The position numbers and the translations under genes are program-made. The notes below the pieces were generated by a model. The model saw nothing but the letters and a program-made list of their open reading frames with translations, searched no databases and had not been told where the DNA came from. Positions 32,671 to 40,532 of a DNA stretch of 64,000 bases are shown in pieces (positions within the stretch are counted from its first letter, which is position 1; every line of letters begins with the position of its first letter). Location of the stretch: the NCBI GenBank assembly GCA_963826975.1, contig CAWGZJ010000003.1, positions 186,001-250,000 on the forward strand, in the 5' to 3' direction. Source of the DNA: Palsa-883 sp963826975 (lineage in GTDB: Bacteria; Pseudomonadota; Alphaproteobacteria; Acetobacterales; Acetobacteraceae).

Positions 32671-33441
32671 TTATGCGGCGCGCAGGATATTGACGATGAA
32701 GTCGCGCGTGCGGTCCAGCTTCGGGTTGGAGAAGAACTCGGCGGGTTCGCCGTGTTCCAGGATGACGCCGCCGGCGCAGAACGCGACGCGCGTTGCGATG
32801 TTTTTCGCGAACCACATGTCGTGCGTTACCACCATCATCGGCATGCCCTGCTCGGCTAGTTCGACCATCATGCGTTCGACCTCGACGACCAGCTCGGGGT
32901 CGAGCGCGGAGGTCACTTCGTCGAACATCATGAGTCTGGGCTCCAGCATCAGGGCGCGCGCGATGGCGACGCGCTGCTTTTGGCCGCCGGAGAGCTGGGC
33001 GGGGTAGGATCTGGCTTTGTCGCCCAGGCCGAAACGATCGAGCAAGGCCATTGCGCGTTGGGTGGCGCCCGCCTTCGCTTCGCCGCGCGATGTTACCGGT
33101 GCCAGAATGAGGTTTCCGACGACGCTCAGATGGGGAAACAGGGTGTAGTGCTGGAACACCATGCCGACCTGGCGCTGGATCGCCCGCTCGATGCGGTTCT
33201 TCTGGTTGCCGCCGCTGGTGGAGATGTAAAGTTGGTTGTCGATGTGGATCTCGCCCGCGTCGATCGGGTCCAGCCCCATGATGCATCTGAGCAAGGTGCT
33301 CTTGCCGCCGCCGCTGGGTCCGATGATGACGAGCCGGTCGTTGCGGCCCATTTCAAGATCGAGACCCTTGAAGACCTGGACGGCGCCGTGGGCGAAGCTT
33401 TTGTGCAGGCCGCTGATCTGGACGAAGTTCTGGTCCGGCAT
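32671..33441 (-). CDS. Polar amino-acid ABC transporter ATP-binding protein
   Basis: A 256-residue ATPase with Walker A GPSGGGKST, Q-loop VFQHYTLFPHLSV, signature LSGGQKQRVAIARAL, Walker B LMMFDEVTSALD and switch VVTHDM. The FPHLSV and TSALDPELV sequences are those of GlnQ/HisP-type proteins. The starting ATG at 33441 lies 26 bases after the SBP stop. It energises uptake through the two HisMQ-type permeases downstream. An unusual insertion after the D-loop region (LYISTSGGNQKNRIERAIQR) lengthens the Walker A to Q-loop segment. Confidence 0.95.
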   Translation of the reverse strand: MPDQNFVQISGLHKSFAHGAVQVFKGLDLEMGRNDRLVIIGPSGGGKSTLLRCIMGLDPIDAGEIHIDNQLYISTSGGNQKNRIERAIQRQVGMVFQHYTLFPHLSVVGNLILAPVTSRGEAKAGATQRAMALLDRFGLGDKARSYPAQLSGGQKQRVAIARALMLEPRLMMFDEVTSALDPELVVEVERMMVELAEQGMPMMVVTHDMWFAKNIATRVAFCAGGVILEHGEPAEFFSNPKLDRTRDFIVNILRAA

Positions 33442-33467
33442 GACGGGGATGCGTCGCCGGCCGCCGT

Positions 33468-34325
33468 CTACTGGCCGCCTGTGATCACCTTGTTCACGTA
33501 GTACTCGCCGAGCTTTGCGACGTGGCCTTCGGCGACCGCTTCCTCGAGGAAGATGTTCAGGGCCTCGATCTGCTCGAGCGGCACCGACTTGCGGAAGCCG
33601 TAGGCCACGCCCTGCTTGGCGAGCGACGGCTCCGGCAGGACGGTGGCGGACCAGTCCTTGTTGACCGCGGCGAACAGCATGTTGGTGTCGGCGTCGTCGA
33701 CCGAGATGTCGGCGCGCCTGGATGATACGGCGAGGCGCGCCGCATCGACATCGGGCAGGCGCATGATGGTCGCGTGCTTGACGATGTCGGTGATCGTGTG
33801 GTCCTGCGCGGTGCCCGACATGATCGAGAAGGTGATGCCATCCTTGTCGAAGTCGGCCATCGATTTCCATTCCGGCTTGATCTTCGGGTTCGCCTTGTTG
33901 AAGACGAAGGAGATCTGGTACTGCCACGGCGCCATCGAGTAGTTGATCGAGAGCGCGCGCTTGGCCGTGCGGTTGAGCGCCGGGGCGACGTCCCATTTGC
34001 CGGCCTGCATTCCGGCGATGATGTTGTCCCAGGTGGTGTCGACGAACTCGACCTTGACGCCCAGCACCTGCTGGCCGAATTCCTTGATGAGATCGACGAA
34101 GATGCCGCTGTATTCGCCGGTTTTCGGATCGCGCATCACGTGCGGCGGGGCCAGCGCTGCGGCGACGCGCAGGGTCCCGCGGTCCTGCACCGCTTTCCAC
34201 AGATCTTCGGTTTGTTGTGCGGCGGCGACGTGGCTTGCGGCTGATAGTGATAGCGCGATGCCCAGTGCGCCCAGCAGCAGGCAGCAACGGGCCAGCATCG
34301 ACCGGATTGCGGTGGTCATTTGCAT
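33468..34325 (-). CDS. Amino-acid ABC transporter substrate-binding protein
   Basis: A 285-residue periplasmic family 3 binding protein. Signal peptide about residues 1-36 (ARCCLLLGALGIALSLSAAS). The mature protein opens DLWKAVQDRGTLRVAAALAP; GIFVDLIKEFGQQVLGVKVE and YSMAPWQYQISFVFN follow. The start 34325 has GGGGGAG directly upstream. It is first in the importer operon. Ligand specificity cannot be told; the DPKTGEYSGIFVDL stretch is common to binders of glutamate, glutamine or related acids. Confidence 0.92.
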   Translation of the reverse strand: MQMTTAIRSMLARCCLLLGALGIALSLSAASHVAAAQQTEDLWKAVQDRGTLRVAAALAPPHVMRDPKTGEYSGIFVDLIKEFGQQVLGVKVEFVDTTWDNIIAGMQAGKWDVAPALNRTAKRALSINYSMAPWQYQISFVFNKANPKIKPEWKSMADFDKDGITFSIMSGTAQDHTITDIVKHATIMRLPDVDAARLAVSSRRADISVDDADTNMLFAAVNKDWSATVLPEPSLAKQGVAYGFRKSVPLEQIEALNIFLEEAVAEGHVAKLGEYYVNKVITGGQ

Positions 34326-34408
34326 GTCTCCCCCTGTGGCGGTCGCGGTGCCGCCATTGCGTTGGGGGACGTTATCCGGCGTGGGGGGCGGGCACAACAT
34401 CGTGAAAC

Positions 34409-34440
34409 TCTGCCCCTCCCTCAAGGGGAGGGGGGAGGGT
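34409..34440. repeat. Partial family-2 C/G-rich repeat
   Basis: CTCTGCCCCTCCCTCAAGGG followed by GAGGGGGGAGGG resembles the right end of the palindromes at 40322 and 41841, upstream of the transporter operon. Confidence 0.6.
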
Positions 34441-34528
34441 GGCGGTGTGAAACGGGAGCTTCCGACACTGAGCCGTAATGCAAAATGACCTCCCGGCATC
34501 CCGGGCGGCCGTTTCCCTTGGAGGCGCG

Positions 34529-34693
34529 TTACTTCTTTAGAGTTGGCAACTTTAGAGTTGGCAACGCGTCAGCACCCCTCTGGACGGTGAAGGTCATGTC
34601 CACGATTGGCTGTGGCGGCGGCGCTGGGGGTCGCGTCTGCGATGCGGGCGGAGCCGGCGGTGGCGTGGTCTGCGAAGGAGACGAACTGCTCAT
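34529..34693 (-). CDS. Short Pro/Ser/Thr-rich protein with tandem C-terminal repeat
   Basis: A 54-residue ORF beginning MSSSSPSQTTPPPAPPASQT, then RPPAPPPQPIVDMTFTVQRG and a C-terminus made of two LPTLK units from a duplicated 15-bp sequence (TTTAGAGTTGGCAAC twice, 34537-34566). It starts 8 bases after the membrane-protein stop on the same strand. It could be an independent partner or a translated tail; no strong ribosome site is visible. Function unknown. Confidence 0.4.
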   Translation of the reverse strand: MSSSSPSQTTPPPAPPASQTRPPAPPPQPIVDMTFTVQRGADALPTLKLPTLKK

Positions 34694-34701
34694 GGCAAAG
34701 C

Positions 34702-35340
34702 CTAGATGATGCCGAATTTTGTGGTGACCACGATTAGAATGGTGGCAAGCAATGCAAAAAACAAGCTCCATAGCAGACAGGCGACGGCCCGAGCGCGGTA
34801 GTGGTATCGCTCTTGAGTAGCTTCCCGATTTGATGCCGCCGCTCGTGCAAGTGGCTCAAGCAGTTGTTCTCTGACGCTGACCACAACAAGGGTATCGACG
34901 TCGTCTGCGCCTTGGCCGACATAATGGGCGTGGATTTGACGCGTGCCATCAATGAGGTTGGATTCCGGGCCAATTCTCATGTAGTCGCGTTTCCGCGTTG
35001 CCAGGCCGAGAAAAACCAGGACAGCCACGCTCAAGCACACGACAAAAACCAAGCAAACTCCGGCGAGTAACGCCGACCATGCGCAAGGGACAACAGACCA
35101 GGTCAGGACCGGAGGCTTCGCTGCACTACACTCTCCCACAATCGCACTCCAGGAAGGTAGTTGCGTCGCCGAATAGTTGAGCGATGCCACAATCAGCCCC
35201 AATGCCGTTGCGAAAAACGGTAAAGTCCGGTGAACATCCTCTGCGGCTCCGACCTCCTGCCGATAGAGATCCTGCAACAGTGCAAGAATCACGCTTGCCG
35301 TCTTCTCCCCAAGCGGCGGCAGTTCGGGCGTCCCCGACAC
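34702..35340 (-). CDS. Unknown multi-pass membrane protein, 212 aa
   Basis: Starts at GTG 35340 with GGGAGAG about eight bases upstream. Three hydrophobic segments are apparent: FFATALGLIVASLNYSA (about 46-62), WSALLAGVCLVFVVCLSVAV with VLVFLGLA (about 88-115), and VACLLWSLFFALLATILIVV (about 185-205). A cytoplasmic stretch of about 70 residues lies between the last two. The layout (two N-terminal helices, soluble region, C-terminal helix) is reminiscent of SLATT-like membrane effectors but I do not recognise a named family. Base composition is less GC-rich than the surroundings, suggesting acquisition. It is followed at once by a Pro-rich mini-protein. Confidence 0.65.
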   Translation of the reverse strand: MSGTPELPPLGEKTASVILALLQDLYRQEVGAAEDVHRTLPFFATALGLIVASLNYSATQLPSWSAIVGECSAAKPPVLTWSVVPCAWSALLAGVCLVFVVCLSVAVLVFLGLATRKRDYMRIGPESNLIDGTRQIHAHYVGQGADDVDTLVVVSVREQLLEPLARAAASNREATQERYHYRARAVACLLWSLFFALLATILIVVTTKFGII

Positions 35341-35507
35341 AGCAACTCTCTCCCAAACTCAACGCGGGTCGCCGCACGGTGCCCGCGGCGCTACGGCAAC
35401 GCCAAGGATCCTGGTTGGGCGCGCTACAGCGCCAACGCCAGCCGGACAAGCGCCCGCTGATCTCCTGTCCAATTCCCGACCTTCGCCGCGGTACGTTCCG
35501 CCCCGGC

Positions 35508-36272
35508 TCACTGCCCGCCGGTGACGTCGATCGTTACGCCGGTGACGAAATCGGCGTCGGATGACGCAAGGAAGCAGATCACCTTGGCCTGGTCATCCGG
35601 CTGGGCGATACGCCGCAACGGCACCCGCGCGGTTTCCGCCGCCTGGTCCTCGGGGGCTCGCTGGTTCCAGTGTGGCAGCAGCCGCTCGCTGAGCGTCAGG
35701 CTTGGTGCGATGGCGTTGATGGTGATGCCGAATGGTCCCAGCTCGAATGCCAGCTTGCGGGTGAAGGCGATGATGCCGCCCTTCGCGGTGGCGTAGGCGC
35801 TGGAGGATGACGCGCTCAGGCCGCGGCCGGCGATCGAGGCCAGGTTGACGATCTTGCCGTGGCGCGCCTGCTTCATGACGGGCACGACGGCGTGGGTGAA
35901 CAGGAAGGTGCCTTCCAGGTTGAAGGCGATCAGCTTCTGCCATTCCGCGAAGGTGAGTTCGTCGATGGTGGCGGAGGGCCGCGCGATCACCGTGCTGCCG
36001 CCTACCGCGTTCACCAGGATATCGATGCTGCCGAACTGGCGCGCGGTTCCGGCGACCAGCGCGCCGACCTGCGCCGGGTCCAGTGCGTCGGCGCAGTGGG
36101 CGTGGGCGCGGCCTCCGGCGTCGGTGATCGCGGCGACCATCGCGTCCAGCCGGGCTTCGTTGGTGTCCACGCCGACGATGATGGCGCCCTCGCGCGCCAT
36201 GATGTCGGCGGTGGCGCGCCCGATTCCGGCGCCGGCCGCGGTGATCAGCGCCACTTTGTTCTGGAACCGCAT
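35508..36272 (-). CDS. SDR-family oxidoreductase
   Basis: A 254-residue short-chain dehydrogenase. The cofactor motif is TAAGAGIGRATADIM, the Asp in VGVDTNEARL suggests NAD(H), then NAVGGS, the Ser in NLASIAGRG, Tyr/Lys in YATAKGGIIAFTRKL, and VTGVTIDVTGG at the end. GGAGGAAGC precedes the ATG at 36272. The longer frame upstream is antisense to the MFS gene's N-terminus. It is divergent from the DHA2 MFS gene. Substrate unknown; secondary alcohols or hydroxy acids are typical. Confidence 0.92.
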   Translation of the reverse strand: MRFQNKVALITAAGAGIGRATADIMAREGAIIVGVDTNEARLDAMVAAITDAGGRAHAHCADALDPAQVGALVAGTARQFGSIDILVNAVGGSTVIARPSATIDELTFAEWQKLIAFNLEGTFLFTHAVVPVMKQARHGKIVNLASIAGRGLSASSSSAYATAKGGIIAFTRKLAFELGPFGITINAIAPSLTLSERLLPHWNQRAPEDQAAETARVPLRRIAQPDDQAKVICFLASSDADFVTGVTIDVTGGQ

Positions 36273-36420
36273 TGCTTCCTCCGTTTTGTCGGCAGGTTTT
36301 TCGTCGTGGGGAGTCTCGGTCACGCAACCCAGCATTGCGCCCGCCGGCGCGGTTGTCACCCGCCGGGCCGATGACAGGGTGGGCCGCCCCGAGGCAGAGT
36401 CGCGGCAATCGGGGGAAAGC

Positions 36421-38040
36421 ATGGCTGACAACGAAGTGAACGCCGTGGCGGTGCCAGCCGCCGCGTCCATGCCAGACACCGCGTCCATGAATTCGGCGCA
36501 AACCGCCGCATCCGCCAGTGCGGCGCGCGCTGGGGCGTCCGGAGGCGCGGCGGAAGCTGCACCAATCCTGTTGGAACCGGTGCCGGACGCGCGGCGCACG
36601 CTGGTGCTGGCCGCGTGCCTGATGGGCACCTTCATGGCGGCGGTGGAGAGCACCATCGTGGCTACCGCGATGCCGACCATCGTTGGCGACCTGCACGGTT
36701 TCAACCTGTTCAGTTGGGTGTTCACCGTCTACCTGCTGGCCCAAGCGGTCAGCATCCCGATCTATGGCCGGCTGGCCGATCTGTATGGCCGCAAGCGGAT
36801 GTTCTTTGTCGGCGCCGGGCTGTTCATGGTTGGCTCCGGTTTGTGTGGGTTATCAACCGGCATGGTCCAGTTGGTTTTCTTCCGCGCGTTGCAGGGGTTC
36901 GGCGGCGGCGGTGTGCAGCCGGTCGCGATGACCATCCTGGGCGATATCTACAGCCCGGCCGAGCGGGCCCGCGTGCAAGGCGTGGTGTCGAGCGTGTTTG
37001 GGGTTTCGGCGGTGGTCGGGCCGTCGCTCGGCGCGTTCCTGGTGGAGCATGTGAACTGGGAGTTCGTGTTCTGGGTGAACCTGCCCGTCGGCGCGGCGGC
37101 GATCGCGATGATCGGCTGGTTCCTGCACGAGGATGTTCGGCCGCGCCGGCGGCGGATCGATTGGCTGGGTTCGTTGCTGATGATGGTGTCGGTCAGCGCG
37201 CTGATGCTGGCGCTGGTGCAGGCGACGACGCTGTCTGCCGGCGCGCTGGTGGCGTTGGTGGGCGGCGGCGTGGTGGCGCTGATGGTGCTGATCCTGCACG
37301 AGCGGGCGACCAAGGAGCCGATGCTGCCGCTGGAGTTGTGGCGGCAGCGGGTGATCGCGGTGGGCAGCGTCGGCGGCGGGCTGGCCGGGGCGGTGATGAT
37401 GGGCGTCGCCGCGTTCCTGCCGACGTATGTGCAGGGCGCGATGGGGCAGAGCGCGACGGTCGCCGGGCTGGTGCTGGGCGCGATGTCGGTGACCTGGGCG
37501 CTGGCCAGTATTTATGGCGGGCGGCTGATGGTGCGGACCACCTATCGGCTGGCGGCGGTGCTGGGCGCGCTGGCTTTGCTGCTAGGCAGTGTGGTGCTGG
37601 TGATGTTGACGCCGGAGCGCGGGGTTTGGTGGGCGACCGTCGGGTCGCTGGTGATCGGGGTGGGGATGGGGTTGTCGAACTCCGCGTACCTGGTCTCGAT
37701 CCAGGCGGCGGTGGCTTGGAACCAGCGTGGGGCGGCGACTTCTTCGTGTTTGTTTCTGCGGTTTGTGGGGCAGTCGGTGGGGGCCGCGTCGTTTGGCGCG
37801 GTGCTGAATTTGACGTTGCTGCACCGGGCGCCGGATTTGATGTTCGAGGCGGATCAACTGCTTGATCCGGCGCGGCGCGGGGAGATGGCGGCGCCGGTGT
37901 TGGCGCGGCTGACCGAGGCGATGGCCGCGGGGTTGCACAATGATTATCTGCTGGCGTGCGGGTTTGCGGTGCTGACGTTGGTGTTGGCGGCGATGCTGCC
38001 GGCTCGGCTTAGTCCGCGGGGGCAGGCGCTGCGACGGTAG
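36421..38040 (+). CDS. DHA2-type MFS drug/metabolite efflux transporter
   Basis: A 539-residue protein. A Ser/Ala-rich cytoplasmic leader (about 1-55) is followed by about 14 membrane helices. MFS motif A is GRLADLYGRKRMF; the DHA2/motif C region is VVGPSLGAFLVEHVNWEFVF, and the start of helix 1 is MGTFMAAVESTIVATAMPTI. These proteins exchange protons for drugs or metabolites across the inner membrane. ATG 36421 with GGGGGAAAG upstream is the start; a long open frame to 35845 is antisense to the SDR gene. Confidence 0.92.
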   Translation: MADNEVNAVAVPAAASMPDTASMNSAQTAASASAARAGASGGAAEAAPILLEPVPDARRTLVLAACLMGTFMAAVESTIVATAMPTIVGDLHGFNLFSWVFTVYLLAQAVSIPIYGRLADLYGRKRMFFVGAGLFMVGSGLCGLSTGMVQLVFFRALQGFGGGGVQPVAMTILGDIYSPAERARVQGVVSSVFGVSAVVGPSLGAFLVEHVNWEFVFWVNLPVGAAAIAMIGWFLHEDVRPRRRRIDWLGSLLMMVSVSALMLALVQATTLSAGALVALVGGGVVALMVLILHERATKEPMLPLELWRQRVIAVGSVGGGLAGAVMMGVAAFLPTYVQGAMGQSATVAGLVLGAMSVTWALASIYGGRLMVRTTYRLAAVLGALALLLGSVVLVMLTPERGVWWATVGSLVIGVGMGLSNSAYLVSIQAAVAWNQRGAATSSCLFLRFVGQSVGAASFGAVLNLTLLHRAPDLMFEADQLLDPARRGEMAAPVLARLTEAMAAGLHNDYLLACGFAVLTLVLAAMLPARLSPRGQALRR

Positions 38041-38135
38041 CGCGGGTGGTACTGTGGGGTTCGGTTTGCTGGCCGGTTTGCTGGTTAGCGTGATGCGGAG
38101 TTGCCGCGGGTGATCGGTGCTTGACTCTTGTTGTT

Positions 38136-38153
38136 AAGTATAATAACATACTT
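38136..38153 (+). promoter_or_regulatory. Promoter -10 embedded in a palindromic operator
   Basis: TATAAT (38139-38144) sits inside the inverted repeat AAGTAT-AATAAC-ATACTT (38136-38153) in an AT-rich island. It lies about 80 bases before the HTH gene, consistent with autoregulation by that protein. No convincing -35 at 17-base spacing is present; TTGACT lies only 12 bases upstream of the -10. Confidence 0.5.
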
Positions 38154-38182
38154 CGAATCAAGACCCAGACACAGGAGATCGA

Positions 38183-38251
38183 TTTGAGCCACGAGCGACT
38201 GAAAGTGACCGACAGAGTGGCTGGCAGGAGTGACGACCTTGCGACGGAATA
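38183..38251 (+). CDS. Possible 22-codon leader ORF
   Basis: TTG 38183 follows AGGAG at ideal spacing and opens a frame reading MSHERLKVTDRVAGRSDDLA-TE that ends in TAA inside the HTH gene's start region. It could be a leader peptide coupling translation to the HTH gene, whose own GTG has poorly spaced ribosome sequence. It might equally be the last remnant of a lost toxin gene. Confidence 0.3.
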
Positions 38252-38550
38252 ACGACCGTCTGTTCCGCGTGCTGGGGCATCCTGAGGCGGATCGGCAGCA
38301 ACTGCGTGAGTTGCTCGCGGCGCGGATCATGGGCGTGCTGGCTGATCGGAAGCTCACTATGCGGGCCGCGAACAAGCTGACCGGGTACGCGGCGTCCGAC
38401 CTTTGCCGCATCCGCACCGGGAGGTTTGGCCACTTCACCATCGATCGGCTGATGCTGGTGCTGAGCGCCCTGGGGCAGCAGGTCAAGGTGCGGGTGAGTG
38501 TCCGTCCGCGCCGCGCCGGCCAGGCGACGGAGAACACCGCGGAGACCTAG
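38230..38550 (+). CDS. HTH (XRE/HigA-like) regulator, orphan antitoxin
   Basis: A 106-residue protein. Residues about 25-90 form a helix-turn-helix domain (LLAARIMGVLADRKLTMRAA then TGYAASDLCRIRTGRFGHFT), the pattern of HigA2-type antitoxins in which 'SD(L/I)CRIRxG' marks the recognition helix. It normally follows a HigB/RelE-type toxin; here no toxin gene is found upstream or downstream. It probably binds the AT-rich palindrome at 38136. Start GTG 38230 is uncertain. Confidence 0.7.
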   Translation: MTTLRRNNDRLFRVLGHPEADRQQLRELLAARIMGVLADRKLTMRAANKLTGYAASDLCRIRTGRFGHFTIDRLMLVLSALGQQVKVRVSVRPRRAGQATENTAET

Positions 38551-38615
38551 CACGGCGCTGCCATTTGGTGGTGACGGATGGCGGGTTGGCGGTTTGCCGA
38601 GCGTGCTCGAAACCT

Positions 38616-38695
38616 TGGTGCCTTCCTGGCACCAACCCCTCCCCCCGACCCCTCCCCCCAACCCCCTCCCTCAAGGGGAGGGGGAGAGCTATATT
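38616..38695. repeat. Family-2 C/G-rich repeat, half copy
   Basis: GGTGCCTTCCTGGCACCAAC then CCCTCCCCCC stretches ending CTCCCTCAAGGGGAGGGGGA. It matches the right half of the palindrome at 40322-40435, including the GGCACCAACCCCT junction. It fills most of the gap between the HTH and cupin genes. Confidence 0.8.
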
Positions 38696-38706
38696 TACTT
38701 TGTTGG

Positions 38707-39291
38707 TCAGCCTTCGTCCGAGCGGACGAAGCGCTGGCGTGCCTGGATCTCGGCGATATCGGTTGGGCGATCGAATGGCGCCGGGGTTGCCTCGCCGGGG
38801 CGGCGCGGGCGGCCGATGGCGCGGAACCAGTCCTCCAGGCCCGCCGGCGAGATCATCCATAGCATGCGCATCTGGCCGGCGCCGGTGTTGGTCACTTTGT
38901 GCTGCACGCCGCGGCCGACCAGGATCATGGTTTCCGGTGCAACGTCGTAGCGGTCGGGGCCGACCTCAGCGATGCCGGTGCCCTGGTAGCAGAACAGCAC
39001 CTCGTGCTGGCGCTCGTGCGCGTGGCGGCGGATGTGCGCGCCGGGTTCCAGCACCTGCAGGCCCATGGCGAAGTTGTCGTAGGGCGAGTTGTACGGCGTC
39101 AGCTTGTTGACGATGTAGCCGACCGATGGCAGCGGCTGCCAGAACGATTGGCCGTCCTCGGGGCCGAGCACGACGACGGGGCCCAACGTGTAGTCGCGCC
39201 CGTGGGTGTGGTCGCGCCCTTGGGTGAAGGCGGGGCCTGGGGCGAGGTCGGGGCCTTGGGCGAAGGCGGCGGCCTTGGCGACGTCGGACAT
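38707..39291 (-). CDS. Cupin-domain protein
   Basis: A 194-residue protein. The N-terminal 45 residues hold a degenerate Gly/Pro/His repeat (GPDLAPGPAFTQGRDHTHGR). A cupin fold follows with the metal-binding motif 1 RRHAHERQHEVLFCYQGTG and motif 2 around VGRGVQHKVTNTG, so a metal site with three His and one Glu is likely. ATG 39291 has GGAGGAAAA upstream. It could be a small dioxygenase, isomerase or metabolite sensor. It is divergent from the aminotransferase gene, which may be functionally linked. Confidence 0.8.
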   Translation of the reverse strand: MSDVAKAAAFAQGPDLAPGPAFTQGRDHTHGRDYTLGPVVVLGPEDGQSFWQPLPSVGYIVNKLTPYNSPYDNFAMGLQVLEPGAHIRRHAHERQHEVLFCYQGTGIAEVGPDRYDVAPETMILVGRGVQHKVTNTGAGQMRMLWMISPAGLEDWFRAIGRPRRPGEATPAPFDRPTDIAEIQARQRFVRSDEG

Positions 39292-39385
39292 CTCGATTTT
39301 CCTCCGCGTGATGCGATCCGGACTGTACGCCCGGCGCGCGATTGCTGATATGCTTCGCGGATCAGCCAATAAGGAGGGTGCGGCG

Positions 39386-40306
39386 ATGGATGCGATGTGG
39401 CCAACGGGAGCGGCCTATATTAACGGGCGCTACATGCCGGTCGGCGAGGCGATGATCCCGGTGACGGAATGGGGTTACCGGCGGTCCGACGTGACGTATG
39501 ACGTGGTCAGTGTGTGGGATGGGGCATTCTTCCGGCTCGATCAGCACATGAAACGCTTCCGTGCGTCGATGGAGTATTTCCGGCTGGTGCCGCGCGAGAG
39601 CGACGCCGACCTCCGCGCCGTGCTGCACGAGTTGGTGCGCCGCACCGGGCTGCGCGAGGCGTATGTGGCGATGGATTGCCTGCGCGGCTCGGCGCCGACC
39701 AACATGCGGCGCCATCCGGCGAACGCGCGGCCGTATCTGCTGGCGTATTGCGTGCCGTATGTGTGGCTGGTGCCGCAGGAGATCCGCGAGCAGGGCATGC
39801 ACCTGATCGTTGCGTCGAACCCTCGGATTCCGGAACAATGCGTCAACCCGCGGGCGAAGAATTTCCACTGGGCCGATATGACGCGGGCGATGTTCGAGGC
39901 CGAGGACAAGGGTGCGCACAACCCGGTGCTGCTGGACTTCGACGGCAACGTGACCGAGGGGCCGGGGTTCAACGTCTTCGCGGTGACCAATGGCGTGGTG
40001 GCGACGCCGGATCGCGGCGTGCTGGAGGGTGTCACGCGTGGTGCGGTGATCGAGCTGTGCGAGAAGCTGGGGCTGCCGTGTGAGGTGCGGACGGTGCCGC
40101 TCGAGGAACTGCGCGGGGCCGACGAGATCTTCATCTCGTCCACCGCCGGCGGTGTGGTCGGCGTGACGCGGCTGGACGAGCGCATCCTGTCCAACGACCG
40201 GCCTGGCCCGATGACCGCGCGGCTGGGTGAGGCGTATTGGCGATTCCGCAAGGACGGCTGGTGCAACGAACCGATCGACTATGACCCGGCGATTGCCGCG
40301 GAGTAG
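39386..40306 (+). CDS. Class IV aminotransferase (BCAT/D-amino-acid transaminase fold)
   Basis: A 306-residue PLP enzyme. Fold type IV markers: EWGYRRSDVTYDVVSVWDG, the PLP-binding lysine in NPRAKNFHWADM, EGPGFNVFAVTNGVVATP and EIFISSTAGGVVGVT. The start ATG 39386 has AAGGAGG at good spacing. Enzymes of this fold aminate branched-chain keto acids, D-amino acids or, as (R)-amine transaminases, ketones; which one is not certain. A branched-chain-type ABC importer follows, making amino-acid related metabolism plausible. Confidence 0.9.
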   Translation: MDAMWPTGAAYINGRYMPVGEAMIPVTEWGYRRSDVTYDVVSVWDGAFFRLDQHMKRFRASMEYFRLVPRESDADLRAVLHELVRRTGLREAYVAMDCLRGSAPTNMRRHPANARPYLLAYCVPYVWLVPQEIREQGMHLIVASNPRIPEQCVNPRAKNFHWADMTRAMFEAEDKGAHNPVLLDFDGNVTEGPGFNVFAVTNGVVATPDRGVLEGVTRGAVIELCEKLGLPCEVRTVPLEELRGADEIFISSTAGGVVGVTRLDERILSNDRPGPMTARLGEAYWRFRKDGWCNEPIDYDPAIAAE

Positions 40307-40321
40307 CTGGCGTTGAAGACT

Positions 40322-40435
40322 CTCCCCCTCCCCTTGAGGGAGGGGGTTGGGGGGAGGGGTCGAGGCGTGCGGTGCCTTGGTGTGACCCTGGCACCAACCC
40401 CTCCCCCCAACCCCCTCCCTCAAGGGGAGGGGGAG
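40322..40435. repeat. Family-2 palindrome with 40-bp arms
   Basis: CTCCCCCTCCCCTTGAGGGA begins the left arm (40322-40361), and the exact inverse ends at 40435. A 34-base loop includes GGTGCCTTGGTGTGACCCTG. It separates the aminotransferase and ABC importer genes. Confidence 0.92.
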
Positions 40436-40532
40436 TGTGCAAGAGCCGTGGAGTCTTTCCAGCCATTGACCGCGATCGAGGCCGTTCCGTAGCCTCGCAA
40501 TAACGCACAAAGCAATCTCGGGGAGACCTCCA

